Assembly: GCA_023525975.1 (NCBI GenBank)
Contig: CM042042.1
Location: 42,543,880-42,607,879, forward strand
Reading direction: 5' to 3'
Origin: Smallanthus sonchifolius
Taxonomy: Eukaryota; Streptophyta; Magnoliopsida; Asterales; Asteraceae
DNA: 64,000 nt
Shown: one piece after another, positions 60,290-64,000 of the stretch
Layout of the letters: each line of letters starts with the position of its first letter
Numbering within the stretch: the stretch's first letter is position 1
Position numbers and translations under genes: made by a program
Notes under the pieces: model-generated
Told to the model about the DNA's origin: nothing
Database searches by the model: none
What the model saw: the letters and a program-made list of their open reading frames with translations, nothing else

Positions 60290-60689
60290 CTATTAGGTTA
60301 TTTAAGCGACATCATTGAAGGAGATCGAGTAGAAGAAGCGACGGCAGATCAAATTTAAAGGGCAATAGTCGATTAAACAAAGCCATCACTGCAACGAGCA
60401 CGTCCTAGCATTAAAATACTTACGGTGGAAGCAACTCACTTTGCGATTCCACCCCATATAATCCAGATGATTCAAAATGCATGCCAGTTTGACGGTCTTT
60501 CAGATGAAGACCCCATTGCTCTTATGCATACTTCCTAGTAGTATGCGACACATTCTAGATAGAGAATGTTTTAGAGGACGCGGTCAAACTTAGACTTTTC
60601 CCATTTTCACTTAAGGGTAAACCAGAGCTTGGCAAAGCTCATTACCAGTAGGGTCCATCACTACTTGAGCTCTCATGGCTGATAAGTTT
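60290..60689 (+). pseudogene. Athila gag fragment, copy 2
   Basis: Aligns with 11080-11440 over its length, including the same one-base loss before 'ttcctag.agtatg'. It is cut by element G after 'gctgataagttt'. Confidence 0.7.
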
Positions 60690-60810
60690 TGTAACATCCC
60701 CAAATAATAAATTGAATAAATGACGACGAGATCAGGATTTAATCAAGGATTAAAAGAAAATTAAGGGAACGGGCTTGGGCTTGGAACCAATGGGCCGATA
60801 TGGACCCATG

Positions 60811-60820
60811 TATATAAGGA
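60811..60820 (+). promoter_or_regulatory. TATA-like box of the element G LTR
   Basis: 'gtatataagg' lies about 120 bp into the LTR, followed by a pyrimidine-rich start region. It fixes the downstream repeat arrays as part of the transcribed leader. Confidence 0.5.
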
Positions 60821-61187
60821 TATGATCCGCCTCCCTTTCCCTCATTCATCATCTTCAACCTTGAAACCCTAGAGAGAGAGAAAGCTCAATAAGACCCTTT
60901 CAAGCTAGGAATCTGCTCTCACCTTGTTTTTCCATCACCCTTGATTGATCATACACGAAGAACCATGAGTTTTGAGGTAAGAATCAACCTCAGATCTGAG
61001 TTTTTATTCAAAATTGGGGTTTTAGGGTTTATGAGGAATTCAACATAAAGGTTGGATTTTTTCGCATGAAAAGCGGTTTAAAGCTCAGATCTAGCTTCAT
61101 GGAAGCTAGATAAACGTTTTGAATGTAAAAAGTTAAGGTTTTGGGTCAAAAATCAGACATGCAAAGACTCTCAGCGAGGAAGAAGAA

Positions 61188-61345
61188 GAGAGTCGACTGT
61201 CAGAGTCGGCTGTCAGAGTCGGCTGTCAGAGACGGCTGTCAGAGTCGACTGTTAGAGTCAACTGTCATAGTCAACTGTGAGAGAGTCGACTGTCAGAAAG
61301 TTAACTGTCAGAAAGTAGACTGTCTGAGAATCGACCATCTAAGTA
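61188..61345. repeat. GTCGACTGTCAGA repeat array in the LTR of G
   Basis: About ten units of 'agtcgactgtcag', 'agtcggctgtcag' and 'agtcaactgtcat', with 12-14 bp period. They sit at the place of the GAAACTA array in A. Confidence 0.85.
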
Positions 61346-61650
61346 AAACGCCAAGTTTCGACCCATTGCACGACACAAAGTCCTGAACGCAAGTTCAGGC
61401 GACACTCATGGGTATGGCTAGCGATTCTCCTAGCCGACACTCTCGACGATACCCACAAAACTGTCGAATCTTGCATGAAATAATAGAAATTGTACTACGA
61501 CTTATGTGCAGATCGTTATACGCATTAGCAGTAGCTTAAACATCACCTACAAGTTAAGCACCGGAAAGCAGGTGAGTTCTATGTGCCCCCTATTTGCTAC
61601 GTGCAAATGTTTTTAAATGTTTTTGGGGCTGAAGTGTATACGCAAGTTGA

Positions 61651-62035
61651 ATGAAATCTTGCTTTATATCCATATATATATATTGCTTGCCAAGTATAAA
61701 AGTATAACATAATGTATAAAGAATGAAATCTTGCTTTATATTCATGTATATATTGCTTGCCAAGTATGAAAGTATGACATAATGTATAAGAATGAAATCT
61801 GGCTTTATATCCATGTATATATTGCTTGCCAAGTATGAAAGTATAACATAATGTTTAAGAATGAAATATTGATTTATATCCATGTATATATTTCTTGCCA
61901 AGTATGATATACTATATAAGAATGAAATGTTGCTTTATATCCATGTATATATTTCTTGCCAAGTATGAAAGTACGACATAACATATAAGAATGAAATCTT
62001 TCTTTATATCCATGTATATATCGATTGTTAAGTAT
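61651..62035 (+). repeat. Tandem repeat of 69-72 bp, six units, in the LTR of G
   Basis: Units share 'atgaaatcttgctttatat', 'catgtatatattgcttgcc' and 'aagtatgaaagtat'. This corresponds in position to the AT-rich array of A, with different unit sequence. Confidence 0.9.
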
Positions 62036-62214
62036 AAATAAATGTTATGGATGGAAACGACGATAACGGCTACTTCGGTAGACGGACGACCACTCGACTA
62101 TTATGCAGCTAGAAATGAAAGTCTAGAAAGTTAGACTAAAACTAAGGCCACAACAGTGGAGTCAGTCCCTCAATCGATACACGACGACATAACAATTTCT
62201 GGTGGGAAACAGTT

Positions 62215-62360
62215 GCCTTATGGAAAACGGTCGAATTACGGACTACGACGGTAGGACGGTTAAGACAGACGACTGAAGGTTGGTCTGACGGAAAAGACAA
62301 ACGACTGAAGGTTGGTCGGACGTTATGAAGCACGGACTACGACGGTAGGACGAAGCGTTT
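62215..62360. repeat. Short GC-richer repeats in the LTR of G
   Basis: 'ggactacgacggtaggacg' occurs twice and 'acgactgaaggttggtc' twice. The position corresponds to the hairpin array of A. Confidence 0.75.
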
Positions 62361-62940
62361 GTCTTTATGACTTTCTCAAACAAAATGACGGGTTGATCAC
62401 CCTTATGTGAAAGTAAAGGAACATTTAAAGATTGTTCTTAAGAATGTAGGTATTATTATATATACCCACATTGAATGAAATACAAAGAATGTTTATGAGT
62501 AAATCCAACAAGTGAGGTTACCCAAAAAGGGGGCCTTACAAGTTGGTATTAGAGCAATACTTTGGGAGATTCTGACATCCCTAAATGTCTGGACTCAAGC
62601 TGATGATGGGACTAACGTACGGATGTCAGTATGGGTAGCCAACACCAACGCTAGCACTGTGTGTATGTAATAAAGTTAATGCCTATAGATATGAATACAT
62701 GCCTAAACTTAGAACACATAGATGTCAATGTCACAACGGAGGTGGAGAGTTTTGAACCCGAAAAGCAATGTAAATTAGTAATCACAAACCGGTCACTATA
62801 ATTAAGAATTTACCTTGCTCGTATGTTCTAAACTATAATCTGAAGGAAATACATTGATGTATTCTTTTTACTTAGCAGGAAATATAGAAAACTATGGCTG
62901 GTAGAGGAAGAACTGGACGCCGAGGCGGTCGTACTGGCTG

Positions 62941-64000
62941 GTGTCGTCCAGACGATCTATAAAACAAACTACTTAACCTATCCTAGACTCCTAAGTAATA
63001 AAAGGAAAACCTATAAACTAAACCGCACTAACAGACAAGTTGACATATCGAGTGTAGCACAGCTTAACGGTAAACCGGAATATCGAACCCTAGAGACACT
63101 ACGAATAACAAAACTAGACTCTGACTCGAACTTAAGAATGATTGATGGGGGGTTGACTACACTAAAGATTATAACTAATAAATGCAGTAAACAAGATAGA
63201 CTCAACTATCAAGACAAAGAACTAAGGATGAAATCTAGAATAGGAAGAATACCACCTAGGTCGGAATCCTACTTGCAAAGTACAACTTCTACGGTTCTTG
63301 AAACTTTGATGGATCTGGGTTTCAAAGGATAACTGCTAAAGACAACCTAGTCGATCCCTAATCACTCTCAGGGTGTCACCAACTAAGCTATCTAAAGCAT
63401 ACTAAACTCACCAGATGGTTGGATCACTTCTCAGGTATTTCCAACTATGATCACATACCCTAATGAACGGTTTACCTCTCAGTCTCACCGCCCACAATAC
63501 ACTCAAACAATGCACGGGGTAATCCTAAACTAACAACTATGATTCAGAATAGCAACAATCGCTAGACACCTAAATCAACTTCCTCTCGGACAGTTGACAC
63601 TCGGATTCCTAATGACGAAGACTAACTGACTAGTTCTCAAAAACTTGGTGTTGTCTAGACGATCTATAAAATAAGCTACTTAACCTATCCTAGACTCCAA
63701 AGTAATAAAACGAAAATCTATGAACTAAACCACACTGACTGGCAAGTGGAACTATCGAGTGTAGCACAGCTTAATGGTAAACCGGAATATCGAACCCTAG
63801 AGACACTAGAATAACAATACTAGACTCTGACTCGGACGTAAGAATGATTGATGGGGGGTTGACTACACTAAAGATTATAACTAATAAATGCAGTTAACAA
63901 GATCGACTCAACTATCAAGACAAAGAACTAAGGATGAAATCAAGAATAGGAAGAATACCACCTAGGTCGGAATCCTACATGCAAAGTACAACTTCTACTG
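62941..64000. repeat. 707-bp tandem repeat, at least 1.5 units
   Basis: The sequence from 62941 ('gtgtcgtccagac') recurs from 63648 ('gtgttgtctagac') in the same order with a few percent changes and runs off the window. It includes 'gattgatggggggttgacta' in both units. No recognisable coding region is present. It interrupts the gag start of element G. Confidence 0.88.

Larger units (their letters stand above)
56446..60689 (+). mobile_element. Athila-type Gypsy element (copy 2), 5' part, split by element N and cut by G
   Basis: The LTR begins TGTAATAGCCC at 56446 and is interrupted by N (56636-59755). It ends at about 60145 and is followed by the primer-binding site variant 'tgacaccattgtcgagg' (60155-60171). 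Gag homology with copy 1 runs from about 60290 to 60689, where element G is inserted. It shares a gag frameshift with copy 1. The remainder lies beyond the window. Confidence 0.75.
61572..62878 (+). other. Putative leader intron of element G
   Basis: CAG/GTGAGTTCTATG at 61569-61582 and TTTTTACTTAGCAG ending at 62878, 15 bp before the gag ATG. This is the same arrangement as in A (12452-14489). Inferred only. Confidence 0.4.
60690..62940 (+). mobile_element. Element G: Gypsy LTR retrotransposon, 5' part
   Basis: The LTR at 60690-62540 (1851 bp) begins TGTAACATCC and ends GGGGGCCTTACA, like A. The primer-binding site variant 'tggtattagagc' is at 62544-62555. A gag start (MAGRGRTGRRGGRTG) at 62894 is cut after about 16 codons by the 707-bp tandem repeat at 62941. 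It is inserted in the Athila gag. The right end is outside the window or destroyed. Confidence 0.8.

Noticed and set aside
61590..61901. 103-codon ORF with SNIYMDIKQDFI repeats
   Set aside because: A reading of the 69-72 bp tandem repeat in the LTR of G.

Overview
The window is nuclear DNA of a higher plant. It is AT-rich and intron-bearing and is dominated by LTR retrotransposons of Ty3/Gypsy (chromovirus and Athila types) and Ty1/Copia, with MULE-type MITE, Helitron-like and SINE-like remnants. A eudicot is likely; Asteraceae is only a guess from the style of the repeats. I see one complete host gene, an FSH-family serine hydrolase (alpha/beta hydrolase) on the + strand at 352-9964. It has six exons that join in frame into a 217-residue protein carrying G-F-S-Q-G, Asp and His catalytic positions. 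Its introns hold an LTR-like element, a MULE-type MITE with a 9-bp target duplication, and Helitron-like ends.

Region by region: 10.5-22.1 kb is a decayed Athila-type Gypsy element split by a very young element, 'A' (11563-18029). A has 2604-bp LTRs that look almost identical, a perfect GATGT target duplication and only a truncated gag inside. 22.1-26.1 kb is the 5' end of a Copia element whose LTR is split by solo LTR 'H'. 26.1-29.6 kb is a minus-strand Gypsy pol fragment 'J' split by a small non-autonomous element 'M' (26584-28737, target duplication GGTAG). 29.6-35.6 kb is AT-rich intergenic DNA with Helitron-like and SINE-like pieces.

At 35.6 kb a second copy of the hydrolase promoter, exon 1 and part of intron 1 begins. 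It is split by a three-level nest: solo LTR 'D' (37115-55771) contains chromovirus 'E' (38554-55572, target duplication GTGTT), which contains the nearly intact chromovirus 'F' (42555-52012, target duplication GAATT). The duplicate resumes at 55772 and ends at 56446, where a second Athila copy starts. That copy is split by Copia element 'N' (56636-59755, target duplication GTGTG) and then by Gypsy element 'G' (from 60690). The last kilobase is a 707-bp tandem repeat.

The most interesting signals are in the LTRs. Several different families carry arrays of short palindromes or direct repeats. One palindrome (ATCGAAACTA...TAGTTTCGAT) recurs in A, F and M, which are otherwise dissimilar. A second array in A shows stem changes that keep pairing, as expected of a selected hairpin. 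Several LTRs also share an AG/GTGAGTT splice-donor-like site, with an acceptor-like site just before the gag start codon, suggesting a leader intron.
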